A program made the translations under genes and the position numbers. Positions 62,850 to 64,000 of a stretch of DNA of 64,000 nt are shown in pieces. Source of the DNA: Spirochaetota bacterium. Lineage in GTDB: Bacteria; Spirochaetota; UBA4802; JAFGJZ01. The notes below the pieces were generated by a model, which was not told the origin of the DNA, did no database searches, and saw nothing but the letters and a program-made list of their open reading frames with translations. The DNA lies in NCBI GenBank assembly GCA_027858855.1, contig JAQIBV010000002.1, forward strand, positions 124,001 through 188,000. Reading direction: 5' to 3'. The first letter of the stretch is position 1; every line of letters begins with the position of its first letter.

Positions 62850-63129
62850 TTTCTGTAAAATGTCAATTTGTAATCCGGGTATCTCGTGTCAATATTGAAT
62901 CCGTTCACAATATCGAGAAACTCTTTTTGTCCGTCAGTTAATTCAATTTTTGCTTTCTCACAGAGAAATAACAAATTGTGGGATTTCGGCGGAAATTCAT
63001 CATTACTGCATCAAAATGCAAGGAAGAACAATAAAAATCATCCGCGTTATCGAAAAGAACAGTATATCGATAAATTTTTTCAATTGATTCAAGAATATCT
63101 TCCAGATTATCACAATCACTACTATACAT
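62850..63129 (-). pseudogene. HEPN-domain relic (HepT-like N-part joined to a HEPN C-part)
   Basis: From 63129 the frame reads MYSSDCDNLEDILESIEKIY and DAVMMNF, as in HepT/DUF86 toxins. At about 62990 a shift to another frame gives SHNLLFLCEKAKIELTDGQK and NGFNIDTRYPDYKLTFYR, the C-terminal end of a PF05168-type HEPN protein. It looks like a recombinant of two modules and is then cut by the 245-bp repeat. Its start overlaps the end of the NTase gene, the usual MntA-HepT order. Confidence 0.6.
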
Positions 63130-63412
63130 ACAACGCTTCTTTAATGATTTTTTCTTTCATACGAGGTTTCAAGTATTTTTCTCTGGCGATATCTATTTCT
63201 TGTGAAAAACGGGAAGAGAGCATCTGGGCAATCAATTGCTTGTTTTCGTATAAATTATCGGTATCGGGCATAAACTCAACAATAATATCGATATCACTCT
63301 CGGGACCGGCTTCGTTTCTCGCATACGAGCCGAACAGTCCGATTCGTTGGATACGGAACCGAATATGCAGAAATGATTGCCGAGTGCGAAACCGAGATAT
63401 TGCTAAAAGCAA
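63122..63412 (-). CDS. MNT-type nucleotidyltransferase (MntA-like)
   Basis: 96 residues from a TTG. RIGLFGSYARNEAGPESDID and IIVEF contain GSxxxR and the DxD metal site of minimal nucleotidyltransferases, the antitoxins of HEPN (HepT) toxins. The N-terminal end runs into the toxin-antitoxin repeat and may not be native, so the true start is unsure. Its HEPN partner is decayed. Confidence 0.7.
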   Translation of the reverse strand: MLLAISRFRTRQSFLHIRFRIQRIGLFGSYARNEAGPESDIDIIVEFMPDTDNLYENKQLIAQMLSSRFSQEIDIAREKYLKPRMKEKIIKEALYV

Positions 63413-63415
63413 AAT

Positions 63416-63715
63416 CTAAAAATTACTGTAATTTTTTCTAATCCAAGCTGGCGAACGTCTTGAATCAAGTACTGCAAAAACAATAACAGAAGTATCTTCG
63501 ATTGCATAAAAAACAGAAAATGGAAAACGCCCGGATTGCATCCGGAAATAATTTTTGTACTTTTTCGGATGTATACCTGCATACAGATGTAATGAATCAA
63601 TATCTGAATAGATTGAATCAAGAAAGTATGAACCAACTCCCTGAGATTGCTGTTCATAAAAGAAATAGCCTTCGTTAATATCATTCATAGCAGAAAGAAG
63701 AATTGTTATCTTCAT
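63416..63715 (-). CDS. ParE/RelE-like toxin, intact copy
   Basis: 99 residues: AMNDINEGYFFYEQQSQGVG, DSIYSDIDSLHLYAGIHPKK, GRFPFSVFYAIEDTSVIVFA and SRRSPAWIRK, typical of RelE/ParE-superfamily toxins annotated as plasmid-stabilisation proteins. Its ATG overlaps the antitoxin stop by four bases (ATGA), so translation is coupled. The homologue at 52.3 kb is inactivated by two stops. Confidence 0.85.
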   Translation of the reverse strand: MKITILLSAMNDINEGYFFYEQQSQGVGSYFLDSIYSDIDSLHLYAGIHPKKYKNYFRMQSGRFPFSVFYAIEDTSVIVFAVLDSRRSPAWIRKNYSNF

Positions 63716-63930
63716 TCAATTGAATCACGTATCTTTTTTTTTGCTGTCTCCCAGTCTACTGCTTTCTCTCTACCTTCAGCAACAGCTATCTTACGCTCAT
63801 CAAGAATATTCTTATGCCAATCTGGTACCGGCACTTTTTCTGCACTTTTACAAAGATCGTCCCATAATAGTTCCATGGCTTCAATTTTTTCTATTGTTGA
63901 CATTTTATCAACAGGTATGGTGACTTTCAC
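63712..63930 (-). CDS. Addiction-module antitoxin (TIGR02574 type), intact copy
   Basis: 72 residues, nearly identical to the 52.6-kb copy: MSTIEKIEAMELLWDDLCKS and PDWHKNILDERKIAVAEGRE. GTG start with AAGGAG seven bases upstream. Expected to neutralise the adjacent ParE/RelE-like toxin and repress the operon. Confidence 0.85.
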   Translation of the reverse strand: MKVTIPVDKMSTIEKIEAMELLWDDLCKSAEKVPVPDWHKNILDERKIAVAEGREKAVDWETAKKKIRDSIE

Positions 63931-64000
63931 GTTATCACTCCTTTAACAGGATGACTGACTTTTATATAAGATTACAAGTATTTGAAAGGAAGTCAATGAG

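Larger units (their letters stand above)
63384..64000. repeat. About 600-bp direct repeat, copy 2 (reaches window edge)
   Basis: Matches 52239-52858 almost base for base; continues to at least the end of the window. Both copies abut an NTase gene or fragment on the left. Confidence 0.85.

Overview
The window looks like the chromosome of a free-living, sugar-degrading spirochaete (Spirochaetota). Three things point there: the ribosomal protein/RNA polymerase cluster; an RpoB that carries Asn at the position of E. coli Ser531, the substitution reported for naturally rifampicin-resistant spirochaetes; and a mix of GH1/GH5/GH35 glycosidases, PilZ and SpoIIE/PAS signalling proteins with a flagellin-family protein. 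No database search was possible, so assignments rest on motifs and gene order.

Region 1 (1-16.85 kb, minus strand) is one long translation/transcription cluster. From a strong promoter at 16.85 kb it runs tRNA-Thr, rpmG, secE, nusG, rplK, rplA, rplJ, rplL, rpoB, rpoC, rpsL, rpsG, fusA, tuf and the start of rpsJ, which leaves the window. Hairpins lie between rplL and rpoB, in front of fusA and between tuf and rpsJ.

Region 2 (17-31.5 kb) is mostly housekeeping: an RlpA-type lipoprotein, a DegT-fold protein lacking its PLP lysine next to a QueD-like enzyme, a histidine kinase/response regulator pair, rdgB-nth, prfA-prmC-membrane protein, a histidine phosphatase, a PilZ protein and a RapA-like SNF2 helicase.

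Region 3 (31.6-51.2 kb) is accessory. It holds a flagellin-like protein with a Sec signal peptide, a small acidic lipoprotein, an ECF S-component, a sugar-epimerase-like gene broken by a 108-bp insertion, MITE-like elements, a J-domain protein, a coupled 4-TM/TPR pair, GH35 and GH5 glycosidases, a PAS-SpoIIE phosphatase with a flavoprotein, a MATE exporter and several small orphan families.

Region 4 (51.4-64 kb) is a recombination-prone island. It contains broken genes, a duplicated toxin-antitoxin module (one copy dead), relics of HicA, HigA and HEPN/NTase modules, and a probable diversity-generating-retroelement (DGR) target locus. That locus has two DUF1566 (C-type-lectin-fold) surface proteins around an Avd-like four-helix-bundle gene, with a hairpin right after each presumed variable region and a GGTTT pentanucleotide repeat upstream of the first lipoprotein. 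No reverse transcriptase or template repeat is present, so any diversification would have to act in trans or the locus is a remnant. A MarR-controlled operon and a GH1 beta-glucosidase also lie here.
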